64,000 bases of DNA from Lewinellaceae bacterium (GTDB taxonomy: Bacteria > Bacteroidota > Bacteroidia > Chitinophagales > Saprospiraceae): positions 568,001 through 632,000 of the forward strand of contig JACJYR010000001.1 in the NCBI GenBank assembly GCA_020636005.1, in the 5' to 3' direction. A program made the translations under genes and the position numbers. Positions 18,599 to 27,412 of this stretch are shown here, piece after piece (the first letter of the stretch is position 1; every line of letters starts with the position of its first letter). Under the pieces are notes generated by a model. That model worked only from the letters and a program-made list of their open reading frames with translations, ran no database searches and had not been told where the DNA came from.

Positions 18599-18653
18599 TT
18601 TGCCTTCCCCAATGACAAAGCAACGGGTCGCAAGCATTTACAACTGATAAATC

Positions 18654-19412
18654 ATGAAAATCCTCATCGTCGAAGACGAAATCAACGCCTTTCAATACCT
18701 GCGGGATTCCATCCTGAAAATCAGGCCTGACGTGCAAATCCAGGCCCACCTCGAAAGCGTGGAAGAAACCGTGAACTGGCTGCTCGAAAACCCCAGCCCC
18801 GACCTCATCTTCCTTGACATCGAGCTGTCCGACGGGCGGAGTTTTGAAATCTTCGAACACGTGCAAGTGCAGTCGCCCATCATTTTCACCACGGCCTACG
18901 ACCAGTACGCCATCGAAGCGTTCAAACTCAACAGCATCGGCTATTTGCTGAAACCTATCCACGTGGACGACCTTCGGAAAGCCCTCGAAAAGTACGAACG
19001 CTCCCGACCGAAGGCAGATGTGCAACTCACGGCCCAGTTGCAAGCTGTTTTTGGCAAACTGAACCAGCAGAAAAAACAGCGCTGCCTGGTGAAAAAAGGC
19101 AACCACTTCGAGTTTATCAACATCGCCGACGTCGCCTGCGTCCATTCCGACGAGGGGCTGACTTTCCTCCATACCTTTCAGGGCCAGCGCCATTTCTACA
19201 CCAGTACCGTGGAGGGACTGATGGCAGGCCTCGACGGGAAGGATTTTTTCCAAATCAACCGGGGGCAAATCGTGAACATCAACGCCATCCAGAAAATACA
19301 TCCCTTTTTCAACCAGCGGATGAAACTCGACCTGTCGGTGCAGGTGCCGGGCGTGGAATTTTTGGTGAGCCGCTCGAATTTGCAGGAGTTTCGGGAGTGG
19401 GTGGATAGTTGA
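18654..19412 (+). CDS. LytTR-family response regulator
   Basis: The 252-residue protein has a receiver domain with acidic pair EDE near the N-terminus, phospho-acceptor Asp55 in FLDIELSDG, TTAYDQY and the lysine in LLKPI. A LytTR DNA-binding domain follows (FINIADVACVHSDE, FFQINRGQIVNINAIQ). It is the partner of the LytS kinase at 17447. LytTR regulators bind paired direct repeats about 80-110 bp upstream of target promoters; none was identified confidently here. Confidence 0.95.
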   Translation: MKILIVEDEINAFQYLRDSILKIRPDVQIQAHLESVEETVNWLLENPSPDLIFLDIELSDGRSFEIFEHVQVQSPIIFTTAYDQYAIEAFKLNSIGYLLKPIHVDDLRKALEKYERSRPKADVQLTAQLQAVFGKLNQQKKQRCLVKKGNHFEFINIADVACVHSDEGLTFLHTFQGQRHFYTSTVEGLMAGLDGKDFFQINRGQIVNINAIQKIHPFFNQRMKLDLSVQVPGVEFLVSRSNLQEFREWVDS

Positions 19413-19457
19413 AATTCCCCGTTGCAAGCGCCTGATTTCCCATTCTTAAAAAATTTT

Positions 19458-19541
19458 AGAACAATCGTTCCAAAAAGATTGGATTTAATTTGGAACATTC
19501 ATTCCAATACCCGTATGTTTGCATCCGGAACGAGCGTTCCA
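19458..19541. promoter_or_regulatory. Three operator-like palindromes before the SDR gene
   Basis: Three 13-16-bp palindromes fit the form GGAAC-N4-TTCC: GAACAATCGTTCC (19459-19471), TGGAACATTCATTCCA (19491-19506) and GGAACGAGCGTTCC (19527-19540). Their centres are about 34-35 bp apart. They precede the SDR gene, and a fourth copy lies before the TetR gene, so they are probably the TetR binding sites. Confidence 0.75.
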
Positions 19542-19571
19542 ATATTTTTTAACCAAAAAAAGTTTTTTCAA

Positions 19572-20330
19572 ATGAGCAAATTGAATGGAAAAGTAGCCGT
19601 CGTCACCGGCGGCAACAGCGGCATCGGCTACGCCGCCGCACAGGATTTCATCGCCAACGGCGCAACAGTTATCATCACGGGCCGCAACCCGGAAAAAGTG
19701 GCGAAAGCCGCAGCCGAACTTGGAGCCATCGGCATCGTCGCCGACCAGGCCAATTTGGCACACCTTGACAGCCTCGTGGCCGAGGTGAAAAGCAAATTCG
19801 GCAAGGTGGACGTGCTGTTTGTCAACGCCGGCATTTTTTCGCCCGCCCCGGTCGAACACATTTCCGAAGAACACTTCGACAGCCAGATGGACATCAACTT
19901 CAAAGGCGCCGTTTTCACCGTCCAGAAGTTCCTGCCCATCCTCAACGACGGTGCTTCGGTCATTAACCTTTCGTCCGTCAATGCCTATACGGGCATGGCG
20001 AATACGGCGATTTACGCAGCGAGCAAGGCGGCGCTCAACTCCTTCACCCGCACCGCCGCCACCGAACTGGCCCCTCGTAAAATCAGGGTGAACGCCGTGA
20101 ACCCCGGCCCGGTCGCCACAGAGATTTTCAGCAAATCCGGACTGCCAGAGGAGGCCGTCAACGGTTTTGCCACCGCCATGCAGCAGCGGATACCATTGAA
20201 GCAGTTCGGCACACCGGAAACCATCGCCAAACTGGTGACCTTCCTCGCCTCCGACGATGCCTGGTTCATCACCGGCTCGGAGTACAACATCGACGGCGGC
20301 GTCAACGTCAACCCCTTGCTGGCCAACTGA
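19572..20330 (+). CDS. Short-chain dehydrogenase/reductase (classical SDR)
   Basis: The ATG at 19572 gives 252 residues beginning MSKLNGKVAVVTGG. The NAD(P)-binding motif TGGNSGIG (12-19), NAG in FVNAGIFSP, the active serine region NLSSVN and Tyr148-x3-Lys152 in YAASK are all present, and the C-terminus has the usual FITGSEYNIDGG. It should be a soluble oxidoreductase; the substrate is unknown. It lies upstream of a TetR regulator, and the operator-like palindromes before both genes suggest the SDR is induced by a compound sensed by TetR, perhaps a xenobiotic or electrophile. Confidence 0.93.
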   Translation: MSKLNGKVAVVTGGNSGIGYAAAQDFIANGATVIITGRNPEKVAKAAAELGAIGIVADQANLAHLDSLVAEVKSKFGKVDVLFVNAGIFSPAPVEHISEEHFDSQMDINFKGAVFTVQKFLPILNDGASVINLSSVNAYTGMANTAIYAASKAALNSFTRTAATELAPRKIRVNAVNPGPVATEIFSKSGLPEEAVNGFATAMQQRIPLKQFGTPETIAKLVTFLASDDAWFITGSEYNIDGGVNVNPLLAN

Positions 20331-20347
20331 TTTTTTTTGGACAATTT

Positions 20348-20363
20348 TGGAATGATTGTTCAG
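20348..20363. promoter_or_regulatory. Operator-like palindrome before the TetR gene
   Basis: TGGAATGATTGTTCAG differs at only three positions from the reverse complement of the first palindrome upstream of the SDR gene. Its place between SDR and TetR suggests autoregulation. Confidence 0.65.
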
Positions 20364-20378
20364 AAATGAGCTAATTTT

Positions 20379-20452
20379 GGAATTAGGAATTAGGAATTGG
20401 CTGGAATGTGTTGTTTCTCCACTAATTTCCTAATTCCCCAATTCCTAATTCC
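20379..20452. repeat. Inverted repeat of GGAATTA units
   Basis: GGAATTAGGAATTGG (20386-20400) is exactly complementary to 20438-20452, with a further GGAATTA unit on the left. It ends 10 bp before the TetR start codon and would form a stem-loop in the leader. Confidence 0.7.
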
Positions 20453-20462
20453 CAACCATCGT

Positions 20463-21044
20463 ATGCCACGTACCAAGCAATTCGACGAGCAGGAGGTGCT
20501 GCAAAAGGCGATGGACCTTTTCTGGAAAAAAGGCTTCCACGATACCTCCATGCAGGAACTGGTGGACCACCTCGGCATCAACCGGGCAAGCCTGTACGAC
20601 ACCTTCGGCGGCAAGGATGCGCTTTTTGAAAAAACCTTCGAACAATACCGCCAAATGAATACCAAGGCTGCCGAAACCCTGCTCGCCAGCGAGCCTTCGG
20701 TCAAAGAAGGTTTCAAAAAACTGTTCATTGCCAGCCTCGAAGCGACCGTGAAAGACAAAGAAAAGAAAGGCTGTTTCGTCGTGAACACCACCACCGAACT
20801 CATCCCCAATGAAGAAAAATGGATGCCCATCCTCGACCGCAACCGCAAGACATTTGAAGCGCTATTCCTCAAGCACTTGCAGCGTGGCGTCGCGCAGGGC
20901 GAAATCAGCCCCGACAAGGATTTGAAGTCCATCGCTGCCATGTTGTTCGCCCTGAACAACGGCATCGGGGTGGTTGCAAAAATCAACCCGTCGAAAAAGG
21001 ATTTAATGAAAATAGCGGAGGCGGGGCTAAGGGTTTTGGATTGA
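20463..21044 (+). CDS. TetR/AcrR family transcriptional repressor
   Basis: The ATG at 20463 gives 193 residues. The N-terminal helix-turn-helix is typical (DEQEVLQKAMDLFWKKGF, then MQELVDHLGINRASLYDTFG). The C-terminal ligand domain contains KGCFVVNTTTEL, as in the TetR_C group of Bacteroidota regulators. It follows the SDR gene by 132 bp and has its own operator-like palindrome, so it probably represses both genes until a small molecule binds. Confidence 0.93.
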   Translation: MPRTKQFDEQEVLQKAMDLFWKKGFHDTSMQELVDHLGINRASLYDTFGGKDALFEKTFEQYRQMNTKAAETLLASEPSVKEGFKKLFIASLEATVKDKEKKGCFVVNTTTELIPNEEKWMPILDRNRKTFEALFLKHLQRGVAQGEISPDKDLKSIAAMLFALNNGIGVVAKINPSKKDLMKIAEAGLRVLD

Positions 21045-21058
21045 GTACTTTTAAAAAC

Positions 21059-23722
21059 TCACTCCGCCCGCAGCGTCTCCACCGGATGCTTCGCTGCTGC
21101 CCGCCTCGTCCGCAGTGTCACCACGGCGGCTACCAGCGTTAGCGCCAACAACCCCGCCATCAGTACCACCCAAAATTGCGGCTCGATGCGGAAGGCGAAT
21201 CCCTCCAGCCATTTCGAAGAAAGCCACAAAGCAACGGGCATGGCCACCGCCGTGGACACCACCATTAGCAAGAGGTATTCCCGGTTGAAGGTGAGCAGGA
21301 TGTTGCCCGTGGAAGCGCCAAGTATTTTGCGGATGCCGATTTCTTTCTGGCGGCTGAAAGCCATATAGCTGACGATGCCGGCCAATCCCATCAAGGCCAG
21401 CACGATGGCCACCAAACTCAGGCCACCCAACAGCACACTGCTGCGGCGCTCGTCGGCATAGAGCCGGTACAGGCGGTCTTCGAGGAAAAGGATTTCGAGC
21501 GGGCGCTCGGTTTCCACCGCTTCGTAGGCCGTTTTGATTTTACTGGCAGCGGCAAACCAGTTGTCCGTGTTCAACCGTACCAGCATCTCGTAGGCCCAGG
21601 CCGGCTCGGCGGCAATGGTGATGAGGAGCGGCTGGTCGGCGTATTTCAGGCTGAAATATTTGTAATCGTCAATGATGCCGTCAATGGTGTGGTGAACGCC
21701 GTAGCCGAACTCCTCATTTTCCCATTCCGGCTCCATCACGAGGGTTTCGCCCACCAGCTCGTCGGGTGCGACGCCCTTGACTTTGGCCAGCTTCTCCGCC
21801 GCCGTCCGGTTGATGACGAAGATGCGCTCCTTGCTCCCGGCGAGTTGGGCGCAGGGTTCGCAATCGAGGCCAAGCGCCTTGACCGTGCCCAGGCCGAAGT
21901 ACTGCTCGGTGCCGTCGGACAGCGTGGTTTCGGTATCCTTCATTTTGTAAGTCAACTGGTTGAGCATCATCGGGCCGGGCACGCCGTTGGCCCCGACGGC
22001 TTCCACTTCGGGCAGTTCGAGCAGCTTTTTTTCCAGTTGGCGGTATTTTTCAATGCCATCGATATTGAAATACACAACGCCCTCTTTTTGGTAACCCAGG
22101 TCCATGTTGTTCACAAACTCCATTTGTTGATAAATGAAATACGTGATGCTCAGCAGCCCTACCACCATCGTGAATTGCACGGCGGTGAGTGTGTTTCTGA
22201 AGTTAAAATAGCCGTTGGCAGTGGTGGTGGACGTTTTTCCAAAAAGCCGGAGCATGGAGCGGCTGCCGTAAGCGAGAGCGGGATAGAGGCCGCTCAGCAT
22301 CCCCGTCAGCAGCAAAAGTGCCAGCAGCGAAAGCAGGGCCAGGCCATTGAAAAGGATGTTTTTTCCCAACTCAATACCCATCAGTTCGCTGAATGGCGGC
22401 AGCAAATATTGCAGCAAAAACAGGACGAACGGGGCGCAGAGCAGCGACAGCAAAACCGCCTCCACCAGCAGTTGCAAAGAAATATCGTGCGACTGTGCGC
22501 CGAGGGCTTTCCGCATCCCCAATTCCTTCTGCCGGTCGGCGTACATGGCGATGGAAAGGTTGGTATAATTGGTCAAAATAATCAGCAGGATGACCAGCCC
22601 GACGATGCCGAATGTGGTCAGATAAGCCTTGTTTGCGGTAGGTTTCAGTTCGTAAAGGTTGCCATTGGTGAAATGAATGTCCGTCAGCGGCACGGAAATG
22701 AAGCCCTTCCAGAGTTCATCTTTCACAAAATTGGGGTGGTACTTGCCCACGTCGGTATTTAGTTTGGCGAGAACGGGGGCGGCTGCCTGGTTGGGTTTTA
22801 GTTTAAAATAAGTATAACCTGCCCAGCCCGGAATGCGGTCCTGGTGCAGGATGAAGTCGAAGCTGTAATGCACATTCCCCGGCACATCGGCCACCACGCC
22901 GCCCAACTGGAAACCTTCGCCCCGCAGCGTGATGTCTTTCCCGACAATGTCCTGGTTTGCCCAATTGCTGCCGAAAATCCGTTCCGCCAGCGTTTCCGTG
23001 AGGATGATTTTTTTAAAACCAGAAAAAGCCGTCTCCGGCGTCCCCGCCAAAAACCGTTGAGGGAAAACGGCTTGAAAAGCGGCTCCCGTGTTGGTGTACA
23101 ACGCTTTTTCGACGGTGAAGCGCTTACCGTCCATTTCCAGGAAATATTGTCCAAAACCGCCAATGGGGGAGTGGGTGGGCACGAAATGACAGGCCGTTTC
23201 CACCTCGTCGTAGCTGTCCAACAGGTTCACCAGCATCAACTGCGAGTCAGCCGAAGTTTCGTTGTAGCCGTTGAAGGCCATGCAGGTATAGGTCTGGTCC
23301 CGGTACTTGTTCATCACCCGGTGGATGCGGTCGTGGCCGGGTGTTGCGTGGTCGTAGCTCAACTCATTTTGCAGGTAAATGCCGATGAGCATGACCGCCG
23401 AAATGCCGAAAGTAAGGCCCAGCAGGTTGATGGCGGTGAAGCCCTTGCGGTGCAGGATGTTGCGCAGGGCGATTTTGAAATAATTGTCGAACATAGGTAG
23501 AAATTGTTTCGCCCTCGAATATTTTTCGAAAGCATAAGGTTTGAAAAACTGGAACACATCGGCAATGAACTGGCGGTTGGCGGCGGTACGGCCATATTTA
23601 GCGGCACGGGCGTAGTAAGCCTCGTGCAGGTCGCCCTGTATTTCCTCGATGAGGTCTTCGGAAACGAACCAGACCAGGAATTGGTCGGCCCATTTGGGTG
23701 GAGTGGGCATGGCGTTTTTCAT
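21059..23722 (-). CDS. FtsX/MacB-type ABC transporter permease with N-terminal prefix domain
   Basis: The start at 23722 overlaps the PadR stop codon in an ATGA arrangement and gives 887 residues. About 80 soluble residues (WADQFLVWFVSEDLIEEIQG) form the permease-prefix domain common in Bacteroidota. Two FtsX/MacB permease units follow, each with periplasmic MacB_PCD-like loops. The first unit has NYFKIALRNILHRKGFTAINLLGL; conserved cytoplasmic loops read RQKELGMRKALGAQ and RQKEIGIRKILGAS. No ATPase gene is adjacent, so the partner must be encoded elsewhere. Such proteins export peptides or toxic compounds or act in mechanotransmission. Coupling to PadR suggests induction by a ligand. Confidence 0.92.
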   Translation of the reverse strand: MKNAMPTPPKWADQFLVWFVSEDLIEEIQGDLHEAYYARAAKYGRTAANRQFIADVFQFFKPYAFEKYSRAKQFLPMFDNYFKIALRNILHRKGFTAINLLGLTFGISAVMLIGIYLQNELSYDHATPGHDRIHRVMNKYRDQTYTCMAFNGYNETSADSQLMLVNLLDSYDEVETACHFVPTHSPIGGFGQYFLEMDGKRFTVEKALYTNTGAAFQAVFPQRFLAGTPETAFSGFKKIILTETLAERIFGSNWANQDIVGKDITLRGEGFQLGGVVADVPGNVHYSFDFILHQDRIPGWAGYTYFKLKPNQAAAPVLAKLNTDVGKYHPNFVKDELWKGFISVPLTDIHFTNGNLYELKPTANKAYLTTFGIVGLVILLIILTNYTNLSIAMYADRQKELGMRKALGAQSHDISLQLLVEAVLLSLLCAPFVLFLLQYLLPPFSELMGIELGKNILFNGLALLSLLALLLLTGMLSGLYPALAYGSRSMLRLFGKTSTTTANGYFNFRNTLTAVQFTMVVGLLSITYFIYQQMEFVNNMDLGYQKEGVVYFNIDGIEKYRQLEKKLLELPEVEAVGANGVPGPMMLNQLTYKMKDTETTLSDGTEQYFGLGTVKALGLDCEPCAQLAGSKERIFVINRTAAEKLAKVKGVAPDELVGETLVMEPEWENEEFGYGVHHTIDGIIDDYKYFSLKYADQPLLITIAAEPAWAYEMLVRLNTDNWFAAASKIKTAYEAVETERPLEILFLEDRLYRLYADERRSSVLLGGLSLVAIVLALMGLAGIVSYMAFSRQKEIGIRKILGASTGNILLTFNREYLLLMVVSTAVAMPVALWLSSKWLEGFAFRIEPQFWVVLMAGLLALTLVAAVVTLRTRRAAAKHPVETLRAE

Positions 23723-24033
23723 CCAAGTCCGGGGATGAGGCCCCACAGTTTTTGCCGGGAGGCTTTGATTTCTTCTATGACGGCTACACCTTGCGGGGTA
23801 GCTTTGAAAATGCGCTTGCGGCGGCCGCCCCGCTCAGCAGTTTCGCCGCCCATTTCACTGGAAATCAGCCCTTTGGTTTCCAGTCTTGACATCACGGTGT
23901 GCACGGCGCTGATGGAAATGGACTTGCCGGTGTGCTGCTCGTACGCTTCGCTGACGGAAAAACCGTAGGCGTCGTCGTCCATCGCCAGGATGATGAGCAA
24001 AATTGTTTCTTCCAAACTGCCAAGGTTTTGCAT
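23719..24033 (-). CDS. PadR family transcriptional regulator
   Basis: The ATG at 24033 gives 104 residues, normal for the short PadR class. The winged helix-turn-helix is clear: LGSLEETILLIILAM, then ISAVHTVMSRLETKGLISSE and RRKRIFKATPQG. It is translationally coupled (4-bp overlap) to the downstream permease gene, which it presumably represses. Divergent transcription from 24210 leaves a 176-bp shared upstream region. Confidence 0.92.
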   Translation of the reverse strand: MQNLGSLEETILLIILAMDDDAYGFSVSEAYEQHTGKSISISAVHTVMSRLETKGLISSEMGGETAERGGRRKRIFKATPQGVAVIEEIKASRQKLWGLIPGLG

Positions 24034-24209
24034 TTTATCAATATTTGTAGAAGAAATGGCGGTAAAAAAAGTGCTGATTTGTTCAACACTTGTAGAATGA
24101 GTGGCAAAAGTGTGGAAATTGAATTTGGGAACCAAATTTTTTTGGCTAAAAAAACAAAATCGTTTCATCCGTCACGGGCAAATTGTAAGTTTGGGAAAAA
24201 CAGTCCACC

Positions 24210-24677
24210 ATGTCCAACCACCAGCTCATCGAAACTTTTTACACCGCCTTCCAGTCCGGCGACGCCGACACGATGGCCGATTGCTACCACGACCAGGCTA
24301 TATTTTCCGACCCTGCCTTCGGCAAACTCGAAAACGGCGAGGTGCGGGACATGTGGCGCATGCTGCTGGAGCGCAGCCAGGGCAAGCTGTCCGTCGCTTT
24401 TTCCGGCGTACAGGCCGATGGCGAGAACGGTACGGCCCGCTGGGAAGCAAAATATCCTTTCTCAAAAACGGGCCGGATGGTTCACAACCGCATCTCCGCC
24501 CGGTTCAAATTTGCCGACGGCAAAATCATCGAACACAGGGATGAGTTCGACCTGTGGAAATGGTCGGGCATGGCGCTCGGATTGCCGGGAAAACTGCTCG
24601 GTTGGGCGCCGTTTTTTCAGCAAAAAATCCGCAACACGGCGCTGGCTTCGCTGCGCATATGGCAGCAGCAGCGTTAA
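24210..24677 (+). CDS. NTF2-like / SnoaL-like domain protein
   Basis: The 155-residue protein has the cone-shaped NTF2-like fold signature: IETFYTAFQSGDADTMADCY, then VRDMWRMLLERS and ARFKFADGKIIEHRDEFD. Members include polyketide cyclases, isomerases and binding proteins; no catalytic role can be assigned here. There is no signal peptide, so it is cytoplasmic. Its stop overlaps that of the convergent SDR gene by 4 bp, so the two transcripts overlap at their 3' ends. Confidence 0.85.
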   Translation: MSNHQLIETFYTAFQSGDADTMADCYHDQAIFSDPAFGKLENGEVRDMWRMLLERSQGKLSVAFSGVQADGENGTARWEAKYPFSKTGRMVHNRISARFKFADGKIIEHRDEFDLWKWSGMALGLPGKLLGWAPFFQQKIRNTALASLRIWQQQR

Positions 24678-25504
24678 AAAACCGCCCTTTCAGCCACCTC
24701 CCGCCAGGCGTCCAAATCAGCTTGCACACTTTGCAGTTTTGCGGTCACCGTGCCCACGGCCACTTTACCCAGCACCAGGCGCAGCGGCGGGTTTTCGCTT
24801 TCGCAAATCCGGATGATGGCCTGCGCCGCTTTGGCCGGGTCGCCCTCCTGTTTGCCGTCCACCGCCTTGATTTTTTGCCGGAAAATACCTGCTGTGCCAT
24901 CGTAGTCGGCGATGTGGTTGTTGGCCTGTTGAAATGCCTTGCCGGCAAAGCCTGTGCGGAACGGCCCCGGCTCAACAATAGTCAGCCGGATGCCGAGCGG
25001 TGCAACCTCGGCGGCAAGTGCTTCGCTGGCTCCTTCGAGGGCAAACTTGCTGGCGCCGTACACCCCGAAACCCGGAAAACCCTTGAACCCGCTGTGCGAC
25101 GAAATCTGGAAAATATGTCCATTGCGCTGGCGGCGCATGAGTGGAAGTACCGCCTGCGTCAACTGCATCGTCCCGAAGAAATTAGCGTCGAACACCGCCC
25201 GCATTTCCGCATCGCCGGCCTCTTCAATGGCACCCGCAAAGCCAAACCCGGCGTTGTTCACCAGCACGTCGAGCCTGCCGGATTGCGCTCCCACAATGGC
25301 CATGGCCTGCCGGATTTGTATCGGGTTGGTCAGGTCGAGTTGCACGGCGAGTGCCTTTCCTGCATTTTTTTGGTTAAAATCCGCCACTTGCTCCGCCTGA
25401 CGGAAGGTGCCGATGACGAAATCGCCGTGGGCGATGACGGCTTCTGCGAGGGCCTTGCCCAGGCCGCTGGAGATGCCGGTGATGAACCAGGTTTTGTTTT
25501 TCAT
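24674..25504 (-). CDS. Short-chain dehydrogenase/reductase (SDR)
   Basis: The 276-residue protein has the Rossmann motif TGISSGLG (9-16), the NNAG motif in VLVNNAGFGFAG, QISSHSG with the active serine, and YGASK. The extended C-terminus (about residues 190-270) resembles the oxidoreductase group annotated as YvaG/DltE-like SDRs. It is convergent with the NTF2-like gene and follows an AraC regulator gene on the same strand (25583-26467), 78 bp away, which may control it. The substrate is unknown. Confidence 0.92.
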   Translation of the reverse strand: MKNKTWFITGISSGLGKALAEAVIAHGDFVIGTFRQAEQVADFNQKNAGKALAVQLDLTNPIQIRQAMAIVGAQSGRLDVLVNNAGFGFAGAIEEAGDAEMRAVFDANFFGTMQLTQAVLPLMRRQRNGHIFQISSHSGFKGFPGFGVYGASKFALEGASEALAAEVAPLGIRLTIVEPGPFRTGFAGKAFQQANNHIADYDGTAGIFRQKIKAVDGKQEGDPAKAAQAIIRICESENPPLRLVLGKVAVGTVTAKLQSVQADLDAWREVAERAVF

Positions 25505-25582
25505 CCTTTTAATTTTTTTGACTGAATTTGAATTGACGGGGCAAAGTTGGGCCTCAGCAGGGGTTACTCGTTATGACCAAAC

Positions 25583-26467
25583 CTACAAGTTTCGGTATTT
25601 TTCGGACATCAACTTTTTAAAAGACAGCGGCGACTCTCCGGTTTCCGCCTTGAATATTTTTCCGAAATACGACAAATCGTAATACCCCAACGCCGCTGTG
25701 ATCTCCGAAACAGGCATGTCCGTAAATGTCAGCAACCGTTTTGCTTCGAGGATGCTGCGGGCTCGGATGAGTTCGGTGGTGGTCTTGCCGGTCACGTTTT
25801 TGCAGACCAGGTTCAGGTGGTGCGGGGTGATGTTCAGGCGGTTGGCATAGTCACTGGCCGTGAGGTTGGTGGCGTAGTTTTCATCGAGTAACTTCTTGAG
25901 TTTTTTGTAAATGATAATATAATTTTTGGAAACCGGGCGCTGGTTTTCCCCGTCGATGCAGCGCTGGATTTGCGCCAGCAAAATATGCAAGTACGAGCGG
26001 GCAATCGATTCAGAACAATCCTTTCGTTGTTTTTCAACATACAGTAAATCAATCGTTTGCCGAATTTCGGCATAAGCTTCCGGGCCGGGTTTTAAAAACG
26101 GATTGGCGTAAAAATTATCCAAAAAAGTCACCTCGAACAACTGCGTCTGCGCCTGTTGGTTGAACGAAAAAAAGTGCTCCGTGAAAAATACGCTACCCCC
26201 GGTCAGCGGTTGCCAATCCTCAAAATGATGCAACTGCCCCGGCGATACGAAGAACAGGGAACCGTCCACGTTCGGGTATTCCCGGTAGTCGATGACCTGC
26301 GAGCCGCCGCCCTGATCAATCCAGGTAATTTCATAAAAAGTGTGCTTGTGCGGGTCTTCGATGTCGGGCTCTTCCATCTCGCCAAAGCGGGTGATTTCGA
26401 ACTCGGTCGGGTTCGCCGGTTGGTTGATGAAGTGGCCAATGGAATAGAATGGGAAGATTTCTTTCAT
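25583..26467 (-). CDS. AraC family transcriptional regulator with cupin-like domain
   Basis: The ATG at 26467 gives 294 residues starting MKEIFPFYSIGHFI. The N-terminal half is a cupin-like sensor domain (DPHKHTFYEITWIDQGGG, then LFFVSPGQLHHFEDW). The C-terminal half has the two AraC helix-turn-helix motifs (LTASDYANRLNITPHHLN and ITAALGYYDLSYFGKIFK). It is divergent from a second AraC gene at 26553 with 85 bp between starts, and 78 bp upstream of the SDR gene on the same strand, which is a likely target. Confidence 0.92.
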   Translation of the reverse strand: MKEIFPFYSIGHFINQPANPTEFEITRFGEMEEPDIEDPHKHTFYEITWIDQGGGSQVIDYREYPNVDGSLFFVSPGQLHHFEDWQPLTGGSVFFTEHFFSFNQQAQTQLFEVTFLDNFYANPFLKPGPEAYAEIRQTIDLLYVEKQRKDCSESIARSYLHILLAQIQRCIDGENQRPVSKNYIIIYKKLKKLLDENYATNLTASDYANRLNITPHHLNLVCKNVTGKTTTELIRARSILEAKRLLTFTDMPVSEITAALGYYDLSYFGKIFKAETGESPLSFKKLMSEKYRNL

Positions 26468-26552
26468 GGGGTAAAAATCGGTATTTTTTGGATATTCAAC
26501 CTTGGCAGTTCCCAGACTGTTCTTTGTCTTTCTTTTAAAATACACCTCTACC

Positions 26553-27398
26553 ATGCGATACCAATACAACGAACCTTCCGGCGGCATCCTGAACCTTGTC
26601 ATTGCCGAGCCTACATTCGAGCGGCGTTTTTTTCAGGAAAAAAACCGGCCCCTCAATGCCATCCTCTGGAACCGGGGTGCTACGCAAACACTGACCGTGG
26701 ATGGCTTGGGCATTGCCTTCCCGGCCAACCATCTAGCCTGCCTAATGGTCAACCAATCATTCACGCTGGAGCGCCCGCAGGACGTGGTCATCTGGCAGTT
26801 CAACCGTGATTTTTACTGTATCATCGACCACGACGAAGAGGTGTCCTGCGTCGGGTTTTTGTTTTATGGCTGGAAGGATTTTATGCTCATCCAACTGAGC
26901 GGGGATGAGACCCGACGCTTCGACCTGTTGCTCCAGGTTTTCAGGGAAGAATTCGAAATGCACGACAGCATCCAGGGCGAAATGCTGCGCATGTTGCTCA
27001 AGCGGCTCATCATCAAACTGACCCGGCTGGCCAAGACACAATTCCTCGATGGCTCCCTGAACGAACCGGAACTCGACATCGTGCGCCAGTTCAACCTGCT
27101 GGTGGAAAACAACTACAAAAAACTCCGGCAGGTACAGGACTACGCCGCCCTGCTGCACAAATCGCCCAAGACGCTGAGCAACCTTTTTTCAAAATACGGG
27201 GAAAAATCGCCCCTGCAAATCATCCAGGAACGGGTGGCGATGGAGGGCAAGCGGATGCTGCTCTTCACCGGCCAATCGTCGAGTGAAATTGCCTACGAAC
27301 TGGGCTTCGAGGAGCCGGCGCATTTCAGCCGGTTTTTTAAAAAAATGGTGGGACAGAGTCCGTCGGAGTTTAAGTTGGCGGCGAAAAATGGGGGGTAG
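26553..27398 (+). CDS. AraC family transcriptional regulator
   Basis: The ATG at 26553 gives 281 residues. The C-terminal AraC DNA-binding domain is clear (LRQVQDYAALLHKSPKTLSN, IAYELGFEEPAHFSRFFKK). The N-terminal half begins MRYQYNEPSGGILNLVIAE and is a cupin-like sensor domain, distinct from that of the divergent neighbour. The two genes share an 85-bp intergenic region and may cross-regulate. Its own target is not evident; the next gene downstream is on the other strand. Confidence 0.9.
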   Translation: MRYQYNEPSGGILNLVIAEPTFERRFFQEKNRPLNAILWNRGATQTLTVDGLGIAFPANHLACLMVNQSFTLERPQDVVIWQFNRDFYCIIDHDEEVSCVGFLFYGWKDFMLIQLSGDETRRFDLLLQVFREEFEMHDSIQGEMLRMLLKRLIIKLTRLAKTQFLDGSLNEPELDIVRQFNLLVENNYKKLRQVQDYAALLHKSPKTLSNLFSKYGEKSPLQIIQERVAMEGKRMLLFTGQSSSEIAYELGFEEPAHFSRFFKKMVGQSPSEFKLAAKNGG

Positions 27399-27412
27399 CG
27401 GGAGCATGGATT

